DNA of 64,000 bases. It comes from Rapidithrix thailandica (lineage in GTDB: Bacteria > Bacteroidota > Bacteroidia > Cytophagales > Flammeovirgaceae). The notes under the pieces are model-generated. The model did not search any database and was not told the DNA's origin. It saw nothing but the letters and a program-made list of their open reading frames with translations. The position numbers and the translations under genes were made by a program. Shown one piece after another: positions 43,965 to 52,726 of the stretch (positions within the stretch are counted from its first letter, which is position 1; each line of letters starts with the position of its first letter). The stretch spans positions 55,233-119,232 of the forward strand of contig NZ_JBDKWZ010000022.1 in assembly GCF_039710355.1 (NCBI RefSeq), read 5' to 3'.

Positions 43965-44882
43965 TCAGTAATCCTCTGAAATGGAAACGATATCCCCTTC
44001 TTTCGCCAGCTTTGTCTCTAAAAAGACCTCCTGGGCTTCCTCTAAGAATACGTCTAAGGACTTGTAACGGGAGGAAAAATGCCCGAGATAAAGTTGTTGG
44101 ACTTGTGCTCTGAAGGCAATACCAGCCGCTTGCCGGGCGGTGGAATGATAGGTTTTCCGGGCTCGCGCCAGATGTTTTTCCAAAAAGGTGCTTTCGTGGT
44201 ACAAGACATCTACTTTTTGGATATAAGGTACAATGTCTTCCAAGTAACGGGTATCGCTACAGTAAGCATACGAACGGCTTTTTTTGGGTGGTAAGGTCAC
44301 CTCTTCAAAACGGACCAGCTCATTTTCATACCTTACATCTTCTCCTGCTTTCAATGCTTTGAGAAGGGGGAAAGGCAAGCCTCTGGGAAGCTTTTCGGGA
44401 AGGAGATTTCTTAGTTTGGGTTTCTCTTTGATCAGAAAGCCCCAACAGGCAATGCGGTGCTCCAAGGGAAAAGAAGAAACTTCAAGTTCATCATTTTCAA
44501 AAAGGAGTCTCTGGCCTTCTGCTTGAAGTGCATGAAATTGTAAAGGAAAGCTCAAAGTGGTTTCCGAATAGCGAAAAATACTGCGTAGCATCTCTTTTAA
44601 ACCCAAGGGTGCATAGAGGTGCAAGGGTTTAGTTCTTTTGAAAAGGTGCAAGGAAGATAGTAAGCCCGGAAGCCCGAAAATATGATCTCCATGCAAATGG
44701 CTGATGAGGATATGTTCGATTTTATGCGCATTGATTTGGTACTTGTTTAATTGTTGTTGAGTACCTTCTCCGCAGTCAATAAGTAGGCGTTGCTTATTTA
44801 CTTGGATGTATTGTGCCGAGGGTTTCCGCTCTTTGTAGGGTATGGCCGCACTGGTGCCCAAAAAGTGTATGTCAAAACTCAT
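43965..44882 (-). CDS. rnz: Ribonuclease Z
   Basis: A zinc endonuclease that trims the 3' end of tRNA precursors. It has 305 residues. The metallo-beta-lactamase HLHGDH motif is at residues 62-67 in LISHLHGDHIFGLPGLLSSL. The N-terminus MSFDIHFLGTSAAIP and the CGEGTQQQL segment are diagnostic. The later SDT segment (YCSDTRY) supplies a metal ligand, and HYHSTARQAAGIA and LGHFSSRY complete the active site. It lies downstream of the STAS gene on the same strand, with a long hairpin between. Confidence 0.96.
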   Translation of the reverse strand: MSFDIHFLGTSAAIPYKERKPSAQYIQVNKQRLLIDCGEGTQQQLNKYQINAHKIEHILISHLHGDHIFGLPGLLSSLHLFKRTKPLHLYAPLGLKEMLRSIFRYSETTLSFPLQFHALQAEGQRLLFENDELEVSSFPLEHRIACWGFLIKEKPKLRNLLPEKLPRGLPFPLLKALKAGEDVRYENELVRFEEVTLPPKKSRSYAYCSDTRYLEDIVPYIQKVDVLYHESTFLEKHLARARKTYHSTARQAAGIAFRAQVQQLYLGHFSSRYKSLDVFLEEAQEVFLETKLAKEGDIVSISEDY

Positions 44883-44981
44883 AGTATTCTTAATCTCCGT
44901 TACTGCCGTATGCCGTCAAATTTTACTCTTTCCCAAAAAAGCTTCAAAAAAGAGAGGCTGGTATTTCCCTTTATTTATAAA

Positions 44982-45026
44982 GACAGGTCTCAGTCCTCTG
45001 CGTTATGGCAGAAACCGAGACCTGTC
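44982..45026 (-). terminator. Branched hairpin between the STAS gene and rnz
   Basis: GACAGGTCTC (44982-44991) pairs perfectly with GAGACCTGTC (45017-45026). An inner TCTGC/GCAGA stem makes a second hairpin in the loop. On the minus strand it is followed by CTTTATAAATAAAG, a weak T tract, 46 bases after the STAS stop. It is probably a terminator or a processing element. Confidence 0.6.
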
Positions 45027-45071
45027 AAATGTGATTAATTCCGTTGTTTTATTTGTCAGTCAAACCGTTCA

Positions 45072-45464
45072 TTAATCCTCAGAAGCAGTATCCTCTTCCG
45101 AATTCAGATCTTTTTCAATCTCATTCAAAAATACAAAGTCAATGGCCTCTTCCAAAGTTGGCAGGATATTGAGTACGCCATCTAATTTTGAAATTTTTAC
45201 TAATTTCATCACATGGTCGCTAATCCCCACCAAAATCAATTGGCCGTTCAAGTCTTTAGCCAACCGGTTAGCCACCAAGATAGAACTCAAGCCTGACGAA
45301 TCTATGTATTTTACTGCAGTAAGGTTTAAAATCAAATTAGTGGTACCCGCTTGAAAAAGGGTCACGAATTCTGATTTGAGCAGGGGAGCTTTGATGGTAT
45401 CCAGTTTGTCCTCTTGGAGCTCCAAAATGGTATATTTCTCGCTCTTATCTACAGAATATTTCAT
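45072..45464 (-). CDS. STAS-domain anti-sigma factor antagonist-like protein
   Basis: A 130-residue SpoIIAA/RsbV-like STAS domain protein. The phosphorylatable serine motif is KYIDSSGLSSIL (Asp55-Ser-Ser-Gly58), as in anti-anti-sigma factors switched by a serine kinase. The C-terminus is unusually acidic (NSEEDTASED). No partner kinase or sigma factor lies nearby. In Bacteroidota such single STAS proteins beside rnz are frequent, and their partner is not known. It lies 23 bases downstream of purC. Confidence 0.9.
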   Translation of the reverse strand: MKYSVDKSEKYTILELQEDKLDTIKAPLLKSEFVTLFQAGTTNLILNLTAVKYIDSSGLSSILVANRLAKDLNGQLILVGISDHVMKLVKISKLDGVLNILPTLEEAIDFVFLNEIEKDLNSEEDTASED

Positions 45465-45487
45465 AAAAATTAATTTAGAAAGTGAAA

Positions 45488-46432
45488 CTAAGCCTGTTCA
45501 ATTACAGACTCGATACTAGTTTTTATATCTGCTAAAATATTATCGTAGGGAGTTTTTACAAAATTTTCTCCGGTAATACGCTCATAAAGTTCAATATAGC
45601 GTTGGCTTACTTGTTCTACAAATTCCTCCTGGATTTCGGGAATGCTTTGGCCTTCTAATCCTTGAAAGCCGTTTTCGATCAGCCATTGCCTCACAAATTC
45701 TTTGGATAATTGTTTTTGCACTTCGCCTTTTTGTTGTCTTTCCTCATAGCCTTCCGAGTAAAAGTAGCGAGAGGAATCCGGGGTGTGTACCTCATCGATC
45801 AAATAAACCTTTCCTTCGTAGATGCCAAATTCGTATTTCGTATCTACCAAGATTAGGCCCATCTTCTTGGCGAATTCCTGGCCAAAGGCAAAAAGCTTTT
45901 GCGTATACGCTTCTAACTGGGTATAAATTTCCGGGCTTACGATTTCTCTTTTGAGAATTTCTTCTCTGGATATGTCTTCATCGTGTTCTCCGTCCATTGC
46001 TTTGGTAGCCGGGGTAATGATTGGCTTAGGGAAAGGATCGTTTTCATTCAAGCCTTCCGGCATAGGTACTCCGCACAAAGTGCGTTTGCCGGCCTTGTAT
46101 TCCCGCCAGGCATGCCCGGTCAGATAACCACGGATGACCATTTCAATAGGAATGGGTTGACAACGTTTCCCAACGGTGACATTTGGGTGAGGTACTGCTT
46201 CTACCCAGTTAGGTACTATCTCTTTAGTCATCTCTAAAAATTTAGAGGCAATGGTATTCAATACCTGTCCTTTGTAAGGAATCGCTTTGGGCAATACTAC
46301 GTCAAAAGCCGAAATACGATCGCTGGCGATCATGGCCAGTTTGTCTCCGAAATAATAGATATCCCTTACTTTTCCTTTATACTCCCCGGTTCCCTTACTG
46401 AACTCCAATTGGGTCTCTTTAATCGCTTCCAT
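45488..46432 (-). CDS. purC: Phosphoribosylaminoimidazole-succinocarboxamide synthase
   Basis: The SAICAR synthase of purine synthesis: condenses CAIR with aspartate using ATP. It has 314 residues, the longer PurC form. Motifs are GKVRDIYYFGDKLAMIASDRISAFDVV at the N-terminus (ATP and substrate binding), EMVIRGYLTGHAWREYKAG, and GLILVDTKYEFG followed by IDEVHTPDSSRYFY. It is followed by the STAS gene. No other purine genes are adjacent. Confidence 0.96.
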   Translation of the reverse strand: MEAIKETQLEFSKGTGEYKGKVRDIYYFGDKLAMIASDRISAFDVVLPKAIPYKGQVLNTIASKFLEMTKEIVPNWVEAVPHPNVTVGKRCQPIPIEMVIRGYLTGHAWREYKAGKRTLCGVPMPEGLNENDPFPKPIITPATKAMDGEHDEDISREEILKREIVSPEIYTQLEAYTQKLFAFGQEFAKKMGLILVDTKYEFGIYEGKVYLIDEVHTPDSSRYFYSEGYEERQQKGEVQKQLSKEFVRQWLIENGFQGLEGQSIPEIQEEFVEQVSQRYIELYERITGENFVKTPYDNILADIKTSIESVIEQA

Positions 46433-46512
46433 TCCGATTGGTATATTAATAGTTAATTGATTTTCTTAAATTAATTTGTCATGAGTTTTTACGGTTCGCC
46501 GGTGTACCGGAT

Positions 46513-48168
46513 TTATTCTTTCATAATCAACTCTTTGGCACTTTGGTATGCATGTTGACTAGGTTGGTCGCCTCCGATCATTTGTGCTATGGCTTGAATA
46601 CGCTCTTCATCGCTCAATTTTTTAATTTTACTGACCGTTTTATGGCTGGAGTGATCTTTATACACAAAATAATGTGCATTGCCTCGGGCCGCCACTTGGG
46701 GTAAATGACTGATAGAGATGACTTGGTGTTTTTGGGCCATTTCAATCATGATTTTACCCAGCTTAATGGCAATTTCTCCGGAAACCCCTGTGTCGATCTC
46801 ATCGAAAATGATGGTGGGTAGAGAGATTTTACTGGCCAGAATATATTTGATAGCCAACATTACCCTGGAAAACTCTCCGCCGGAGGCTACACTTCTCAAT
46901 TCCTGAGGAGCAATGCCCCGGTTAGCACTGAACAAAAATTCCACTAGATCAGTACCCAACTCCGAAGGAGGACCCTCAGAAAGTGTAATTTGGAAATTGG
47001 CATTGGGTATTCCCAAGTCGATCAGGATACTGATAATTTGCCGGGCAATTTCACCGGTGACGGCAATACGGGTAGCCGATAGGATTTTTGCCTTTTCCTG
47101 AAACACCGCAAAACGCTGTTCCTTATATTCTTTGGCTCTTTTTAAATCCTCGTCAAAGTGTAATACCTTTTCTACCTTTTCCCTGAGACTTTCGCGCAAA
47201 GCGATCAGCTCATCCACACTTTCTACCTTATGCTTTTGCTGTAAGGTGTATATCTGGTTGAGTTGGTCGGTAATCGTTTCGATTTTTTCCTGGTCAAACA
47301 GGATGGTTTCTTCCTCCTTTTCGACTTCATAAGCGATGTCCTGGATTTCGATACTGGCACTATCCAAGCGCTGGTGCAACTCTTGTAAGGCGGGAGAGTA
47401 CTCTGATACTTTGCCTAGGGCCTGTAAGGTGAGCTTGAGGTGCTGTTCAATGGCATATTCCGATTTATTCAGATACTCCAGGCACTCATTTAAGTTGCTT
47501 TTGATTGCTTCGGCATTTTCTAAGAGTTCCCGCTCTTTTTCCAAGGCCGGTACATCTAATTGCTCCAAGTCCGTTTTGGATAGCTCTTCGTAAAGGTGCT
47601 GGTTGTAGTCAAATTCCCGCTGGTATTCCTCATGCTGCTTTACCAAGTTGCGATACTCGGCTTCCGCTTTTCTAAACTCCTGAAAGGCATGCCGGCAGGT
47701 ATCCAGTTCCGGTTGGTTTTGCGCATATTTGTCTACAATTTCCAACTGGTTTTCATTTTCGCCCAAGTTGATAGTATCATGTTGAGAGTGGATATCTATC
47801 AAGTGCGTACTCAATACCTTCAATACCTCTAAGCGCACAGGGCTATCGTTGACAAAAGCCCGGGATTTGCCGCTAGGGGCAATCTCCCTGCGCAAAAGGG
47901 TTACGTTCTCGTACTCCAGGTTTAATTCGTCAAATAAGTCTTGTAGGTGGTAGTCGGTAATTTCAAAACTGCCTTCAATCACGCATTTGGTGCCCGCATC
48001 ATAAAGTACCTTGGTATCGGCCCGCTTGCCTTGAAGCAAACCCAAGGCCCCAAGCATGATCGATTTACCCGCTCCGGTTTCCCCGGTAATAATATTCAAG
48101 GAGGCGGAAGGGGTGATTTCCAAATGCTGGATTAAAGCATAGTTTTTAATCAGCAGAGTTTTTAGCAT
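46513..48168 (-). CDS. recN: DNA repair protein RecN
   Basis: An SMC-like ATPase for double-strand break repair by recombination. It has 551 residues. Walker A is GETGAGKS (29-36), a long central coiled coil follows (about 150-370), and the C-terminal half has the ABC signature VASGGEFSRVMLA (near 426) and Walker B IIFDEIDTGVSG (near 456). It lies about 80 bases upstream of purC on the same strand, with its own -7 box. Confidence 0.96.
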   Translation of the reverse strand: MLKTLLIKNYALIQHLEITPSASLNIITGETGAGKSIMLGALGLLQGKRADTKVLYDAGTKCVIEGSFEITDYHLQDLFDELNLEYENVTLLRREIAPSGKSRAFVNDSPVRLEVLKVLSTHLIDIHSQHDTINLGENENQLEIVDKYAQNQPELDTCRHAFQEFRKAEAEYRNLVKQHEEYQREFDYNQHLYEELSKTDLEQLDVPALEKERELLENAEAIKSNLNECLEYLNKSEYAIEQHLKLTLQALGKVSEYSPALQELHQRLDSASIEIQDIAYEVEKEEETILFDQEKIETITDQLNQIYTLQQKHKVESVDELIALRESLREKVEKVLHFDEDLKRAKEYKEQRFAVFQEKAKILSATRIAVTGEIARQIISILIDLGIPNANFQITLSEGPPSELGTDLVEFLFSANRGIAPQELRSVASGGEFSRVMLAIKYILASKISLPTIIFDEIDTGVSGEIAIKLGKIMIEMAQKHQVISISHLPQVAARGNAHYFVYKDHSSHKTVSKIKKLSDEERIQAIAQMIGGDQPSQHAYQSAKELIMKE

Positions 48169-48201
48169 ATATGGTCTAATATAGTTGACTGACTAAAGCG
48201 A

Positions 48202-48209
48202 CAAAAATA
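48202..48209 (-). promoter_or_regulatory. -7 promoter box of recN
   Basis: CAAAAATA reads TATTTTTG on the minus strand, an exact TAnnTTTG match 33 bases before the recN ATG. Confidence 0.5.
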
Positions 48210-48584
48210 GTTTTTTTTATACTAATGTAGAAATAGTGACTACTTTAATTTAAAGTATAAAAATATTGGCTTAATTGCTTGTTAATTAGCTTTTTGTAGT
48301 GATACCCTTAAAGTGAAGGTCGAATGTAAGGGGTGGAATTTTTTTATAAATTGCTAATATTATTGGCGTTTTTATGCTCAAAGTGATGAAAGGAGTACCT
48401 TCTGTGATCCTCTGGTGTAAGGCTTCTCTGTATTTACAATCTCAAAAATAAGTTTGCTGCCTGCACTAACCGACAGGACTTTAAACCTTGATAGGAGTCT
48501 CAAGCCTTAAACTTTTTTAAAGCTAAGGAATTTCCATTGAAAATCCATTTCTTGTAATTTTCTCTCTTGTATCTTTTAGAGAGG

Positions 48585-48680
48585 GGGCTGGCCGATGACA
48601 GAGGAACTTTACCGGGTGCCCTTCAGGGTAGGCTCGGAGGGATCAGGAAAAAAGAACCGGACCAAGGAGTCCGGCTATTT
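48585..48680 (+). ncRNA. Candidate small structured RNA
   Basis: TATCTTTT at 48571-48578 resembles a -7 box (TAnnTTTG, last base differs). About seven bases on begins a GC-rich stretch of about 95 bases within AT-rich DNA. It contains a foldable segment near 48611-48640 (CCG...CGG closing an inner CCC-TTCA-GGG hairpin) and ends in CCGGAC/GTCCGG (48657-48662 with 48669-48674) followed by an AT-rich ATTTATT. No known riboswitch or SRP/6S signature is recognised. This is based on composition and pairing only. Confidence 0.35.
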
Positions 48681-49084
48681 ATTATATAACTCATAAACCA
48701 AATTAAATAGATGCTTAATTCATCCAATTGAAAAAAGAAGTTTTCATGGTTTTTGAGTGACTAACTATGTCGTATTTCTACAGATAATTGACAAGGGTTA
48801 TTTGTAAAAGGTTGGAAGAGGGTTCGAATAATTTTTTGCATTGTAAAATATCCAAAATACTCAATTAAATTCTATAGGATGCTCTACCCGCATTCCCTTT
48901 GAATCAGTTTTTTTTAGTATCCTTGCCTGATAAAAACATTTGGCTTTTGGGGTAGTTAATTTGGTGGGGTTACTGTGTAAATGACTGAATGGAAACAAGA
49001 ATCCGTGCTACTGATCGTGAAAACGATTGGGTATGATTTTTTTATTGAGTGGAAATCTGCATCACTTAATTTTTTTCTAGAACA

Positions 49085-49810
49085 ATGGATAGAAGTAATA
49101 GTATGATCAAACAGGTATTTTTTTATTGGGTAATGGTCATAGTTTTAAGTTGTGCCGGGTGTAGTGAGAGTGTGATTGAAACCGGAGGGAAGTTGCGTGG
49201 AGAAGAGTACTATCCCTTGGTAGTAGGGCGGTATACGGACTATGATGTTCACCATATCCTTTATCACGAATTTGATGAAGATGAAATCTTTCAATACCAG
49301 ATGCGCGAAGTATTGGCCGATACGTTTCGAAACAATGAAGGACAATTAGTTTATCGTATAGAACAACTTGTCAGGGAAAATGAGAGCGAAGATTGGGAGA
49401 TCGATTCTGTTTGGACTGCTTATTTGGACAAGGCCCGTTTGATCAAACAGGAAAGCAATGTACCTTATATTAAACTTACCTATCCGCTTACATTGAATAA
49501 AGCATGGAATGGCAATGCTACCAATACCCTTGATGAGGAATTGTATACGATTGACAGTGTGGAACATACTTGGGATACCGGGGAGTTGTCGTTTGACAAT
49601 GCCGTGACAGTCCGGCATCAAAAGGATAGTAGCCTGATCCATAAAGATGTACGTTTTGAAGTGTATGCCGAAGAAGGAGGGATGGTATATAAAAAGTCAG
49701 AGGTCTATCAATATATCAACGATTCGCAAGATCCCGATTTTGGCAAAAATATCATTGCCAGCGGTTATTTTCTTGAGATGAAAGCCAGAGATACGGGATA
49801 TATCAAATAA
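49085..49810 (+). CDS. Hypothetical lipoprotein
   Basis: A 241-residue predicted lipoprotein. The signal sequence VFFYWVMVIVLSCAGC has a lipobox with the lipidated Cys at position 26 from the first ATG; an ATG seven codons in, at 49103, is an alternative start. The mature part is acidic, with many beta strands (YYPLVVGRYTDYDVHHI, VYRIEQLVRENESEDWEIDSVWTAYLDK) and a late DPDFGKNIIASGYF. It looks like a Bacteroidota-specific surface lipoprotein of unknown role. It stands alone between recN and the FAD oxidoreductase. Confidence 0.8.
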   Translation: MDRSNSMIKQVFFYWVMVIVLSCAGCSESVIETGGKLRGEEYYPLVVGRYTDYDVHHILYHEFDEDEIFQYQMREVLADTFRNNEGQLVYRIEQLVRENESEDWEIDSVWTAYLDKARLIKQESNVPYIKLTYPLTLNKAWNGNATNTLDEELYTIDSVEHTWDTGELSFDNAVTVRHQKDSSLIHKDVRFEVYAEEGGMVYKKSEVYQYINDSQDPDFGKNIIASGYFLEMKARDTGYIK

Positions 49811-49853
49811 CAATAGCCAGGTAGAGGACAAACCTGGCAAAATGATGCCGGAC

Positions 49854-50930
49854 TTATAAATCTTCCACTCGCAAACCCTTTCTTTTTAACCCCCGCAGCA
49901 AGTTTACCTCAGGGTGAAAGGGAGTCTGTCGTTCCATATGTTCGGCCAGTTGCCAAGCAAAGTAAGGCGCTAAAGAAACCCCTTTGGTGCCCAAGCCATT
50001 CAATATGCCCAGGTTGGGGTGTTTGGGGTGTGAGCCGATGAAAGGCCTTCGGTCGTAAGTGGCAGGCCGGATACCCGCTACTTGTTTTTCAATCTCATAA
50101 GGTGCATTTATCAAAGCCTCCAGCTTCTCTATGAGTTGCATCTTTCCTTTTTCCGTAGCTTCCTTATTCAAATCATGGAATTCATAGGTTGCGCCTACTT
50201 TGTAAATTTCTTTTTGGTAAGGTAACACAAAGCAGTTGCGGTTAATGATGTGTTGAAAAGAATGCTTTGGGAAGCGTAACCAGAATAACTCTCCTTTTAC
50301 ACAGCGGTATTCTAACCAATGAAACAACGGGTTTTCAGCCGATTCGTTTCCATCGCAAAAAATCAGTTTTTTAGCCCGGTAGTTTTTCCATTGAACATAG
50401 TCTTTTTCAATCACCAACTCCTCCGGGTTTAATTGTGCGTCCACAAAGCGACTTTGCCGGTCCAGCCATTGAGCGAAAGACGAAAGCATATGGGCCGTGT
50501 GTACATAACCGCTTTGAGTTACTTCCATGCCGCCAAAGGGATCTTTTACGGCACCATCGTATAATCCGTTGGCATGGAATTGCTTGATGTAGGGATCAAA
50601 CTTTGGGTCGGAAGAAGCCGCTAACCAATCATTTTGCTTTTCCTGACTGTCGAAAGGAAAGTACATCGGAGTAGGATGGAAGATAGGAGTGTTTAAGGTC
50701 TTTTCCAACCTTTGGTAAAACTGCTCAAGGTAAGGGAATAGTTGATCTGCCAACCAGGTTTTTACCATTCTCCTTCCGGTAATAGGATTGAAAATTCCCG
50801 CAGCCACCATAGAAGATGCCTCTTCCTGACGGTTGTCAACTACCAATACCTCTTTTTGCTGTTCCAAAAGTGTAAAAGCCAGAGTGGTACCGGCAATTCC
50901 CTGGCCCACAATTATATAATCATATAGCAT
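49854..50930 (-). CDS. FAD-dependent oxidoreductase (D-amino acid oxidase/DAO family)
   Basis: A 358-residue flavoprotein of the DAO family. The N-terminal dinucleotide motif is YDYIIVGQGIAGTTLAFTLLEQ with VLVVDNR at the end of the second strand. The FAD/substrate region includes SSMVAAGIFNPITGRRMVKTW. The C-terminal GIRPATYDRRPFIGSHPKHPNLGILNGLGTKGVSLAPYFA is the usual FAD-closing segment. It probably oxidises an amine or amino acid. The specific substrate (for example in the glycine oxidase or MnmC-C type) cannot be decided. Confidence 0.88.
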   Translation of the reverse strand: MLYDYIIVGQGIAGTTLAFTLLEQQKEVLVVDNRQEEASSMVAAGIFNPITGRRMVKTWLADQLFPYLEQFYQRLEKTLNTPIFHPTPMYFPFDSQEKQNDWLAASSDPKFDPYIKQFHANGLYDGAVKDPFGGMEVTQSGYVHTAHMLSSFAQWLDRQSRFVDAQLNPEELVIEKDYVQWKNYRAKKLIFCDGNESAENPLFHWLEYRCVKGELFWLRFPKHSFQHIINRNCFVLPYQKEIYKVGATYEFHDLNKEATEKGKMQLIEKLEALINAPYEIEKQVAGIRPATYDRRPFIGSHPKHPNLGILNGLGTKGVSLAPYFAWQLAEHMERQTPFHPEVNLLRGLKRKGLRVEDL

Positions 50931-51082
50931 ATTCCTGTCGTTTATTTAGCTGACGGATGGTCAATGAAAATTCAGTGAAGAAACGGAGAATCATCAGAAT
51001 GAAGGATTGAAAAGTTAAAGTAAGATGGTTTGGAATCAATATCACTCTTTAGCTTTTCAACCCCTCCCTTTTTCAGATTTGC

Positions 51083-51850
51083 TTAAATCGTCAAACCACC
51101 ATCGGCCGTGATTACCGAACCGGTACAATAGCGACCGGCATCAGAAGCAAGTAATAGCGCTATCCCGGTAATGTCTTCAGGTTTGCCCAAACTTTTTAAA
51201 GGCTGTTTGGCCATTACACCTTCCAGAATTTGCTCATTGCTCCAAAGCGACTTGCTGAATTTTGTTTTGATCAGACCCGAACAAATCGCATTCACACGGA
51301 TATTGTCCATTCCCCATTCTTTGGCCATGACTTTGGTAAGCATTACCAAACCTGCTTTGCTCACACTGTAAATACCCAGTCCATAGCCAGGGTTGACGCC
51401 TTCCACACTACTAATGTTGATGATAGATCCTCCTCCGCGTTGTTTCATTGAGCGGGTGACTTTTTGACTCAGGTAAAAAGGTCCTTTCAAGTTGACATCG
51501 ATGATCTTGTCAAATGTACGAAGTTCCGTTTCGGCAATAGGGCCAAATACGGGGTTGGTAGCAGCGTTGTTGACCAAAATATCAATTCCGCCAAAAATAT
51601 TTTCAGCCTCGGCTACCAAACGATCAATTTGAGCGGTATCCCCTACATTACAAACGATGGCAGCAGCTTTGATCCCTTCTTCTTTCATTTGTGCGACAAT
51701 GGGTAGCAAAGCCTCTTCTTTCCGGCTGGAAATAATGACTTTGGCTCCTGCTTTTCCGTATACCCAGGCGATCGCTTCCCCTATTCCTTTACTGGCTCCG
51801 GTAATCAACGCTACTTTTCCTTTCAGGTTGAAATTTTCTTCAAGTTTCAT
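51083..51850 (-). CDS. Short-chain dehydrogenase/reductase (SDR)
   Basis: A 255-residue classical SDR using NAD(P). Motifs are LITGASKGIGEAIA (15-28, nucleotide binding), NNAATNP, the catalytic Ser in NISSVEG and the YSVSK active-site Tyr/Lys near residue 157, and the C-terminal GIALLLASDAGRYCTGSVITADGGLTI. The closing segment is like those of 3-oxoacyl/steroid-type SDRs. The substrate is unknown. It is a single gene between the DAO and MmcQ-like genes. Confidence 0.92.
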   Translation of the reverse strand: MKLEENFNLKGKVALITGASKGIGEAIAWVYGKAGAKVIISSRKEEALLPIVAQMKEEGIKAAAIVCNVGDTAQIDRLVAEAENIFGGIDILVNNAATNPVFGPIAETELRTFDKIIDVNLKGPFYLSQKVTRSMKQRGGGSIINISSVEGVNPGYGLGIYSVSKAGLVMLTKVMAKEWGMDNIRVNAICSGLIKTKFSKSLWSNEQILEGVMAKQPLKSLGKPEDITGIALLLASDAGRYCTGSVITADGGLTI

Positions 51851-52020
51851 ACTGTTTTAATTTGTGTTGTTTTAATGGTTTGATGATGTCCTTTTCTTTT
51901 GGTTAAGAGGTACTATCCCACAGTACAGTAGTACCCTGGGAGGTTTTTATGGTTGTGTTTAAATGAAAAATACCAGCCTATGGATAAGCTGGTATACATA
52001 AATTTGTAGAAGCGAATGTA

Positions 52021-52374
52021 CTAATCTTTTTTGAGTTCTTCCCGGAGTTTTTTGGGTAATTTTGAAACCACCAGGTCATAAGAATGTTTCACCCAGAGTT
52101 TCAGTTCTTTATCGTTCATATCTGAACTTACCAAAATGGTATTCCAGTGTTTCTTATTCATATGATAACCGGGCAATACGGCCGTAAAGCGTTCCCGAAG
52201 CTCTTCTGCTTTTTCCGGGTCACATTTTACATTAATGCTCTCAAACAGCTCAATGTCCGTAAGAGCAAACATCTTTCCCATGACTTTAAAAACCAAGGTG
52301 TTTTGATCGAAAGGCAGATCTTCGGAAGTGCCTTTAAAGCTCAGGCAATACTCCCGGAATTCATCAAGGTGCAT
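52021..52374 (-). CDS. MmcQ/YjbR family protein
   Basis: A 117-residue protein of the MmcQ/YjbR (double-wing DNA-binding-like) family. MHLDEFREYCLSFKGTSEDLPFDQNTLVFKVMGKMFALTDI is the start signature. The CDPEKAEELRERFTAVLPGYHMNKKHWNTI core follows, and KLWVKHSYDLVVSKLPKKLREEL ends it. Family members are thought to bind DNA or small ligands; no activity is established. It is a small gene just before a DUF6728-like gene on the same strand. Confidence 0.9.
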   Translation of the reverse strand: MHLDEFREYCLSFKGTSEDLPFDQNTLVFKVMGKMFALTDIELFESINVKCDPEKAEELRERFTAVLPGYHMNKKHWNTILVSSDMNDKELKLWVKHSYDLVVSKLPKKLREELKKD

Positions 52375-52416
52375 ACAGATGTGTCAGGTTCGTAGGGTGT
52401 ATGAAATAATGAGTGG

Positions 52417-52617
52417 CTATCCTATGAATAAGCGCCTGACCACCAATACAACTATGGCAATGAGGAACATAGCAATAGACAACTTATTAATGCCATGCAT
52501 CATTTTGAGGCTAAAGCCAGGTTTGTGATTCGGGTCTTTTTTTCTGAAAAAGTAACCCAATACTTCGCCTAATGCAAAATAATCGCCAATGGAATTTTTA
52601 TTACTTTTTGAGCTCAT
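52417..52617 (-). CDS. Small membrane protein (DUF6728-like)
   Basis: A 66-residue protein starting at the ATG at 52617; the longer frame to 52701 has no supporting features. DYFALGEVLGYFFRKKDPNHKPGFSLKMMHGINKLSIAMFL precedes a single C-terminal membrane helix (AMFLIAIVVLVVRRLFI). I recall this pattern as a short Bacteroidota membrane family (DUF6728), but the name is from memory. It lies between ispG and the MmcQ gene, all on the minus strand. Function is unknown. Confidence 0.75.
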   Translation of the reverse strand: MSSKSNKNSIGDYFALGEVLGYFFRKKDPNHKPGFSLKMMHGINKLSIAMFLIAIVVLVVRRLFIG

Positions 52618-52726
52618 AATTGAGAGGTATTTAAAGATTATAAGTAGCTGTGAATACCGGATCCTGCCCTGTTGCCTGCTTGTGATTGTATCGTGATACA
52701 AAGCTATTTAAAATTTGTGACTTATG

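Larger units (their letters stand above)
48169..49084. other. 916-bp divergent intergenic region
   Basis: The longest gap in the window, between recN (minus) and a lipoprotein gene (plus). It is mostly AT-rich without open frames. A compact GC-rich stretch at about 48580-48680 has a box-like sequence before it and a hairpin with a T-rich tail after it, and is listed separately as a possible small RNA. No tRNA is found. Confidence 0.45.

Noticed and set aside
48585..48680. Possible riboswitch (TPP-like GGGTGCCC) or 4.5S RNA
   Set aside because: The CUGAGA and other core TPP bases and the conserved SRP tetraloop/asymmetric-loop sequence are absent; kept only as an unassigned candidate RNA.
48825..48846. 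GGGTTCGAATA, resembling a tRNA T-loop
   Set aside because: The flanking bases do not form a T stem or any cloverleaf, so it is not a tRNA.
52328..52528. 66-codon plus-strand frame
   Set aside because: It overlaps the MmcQ and DUF6728-like genes on the other strand and has no features.
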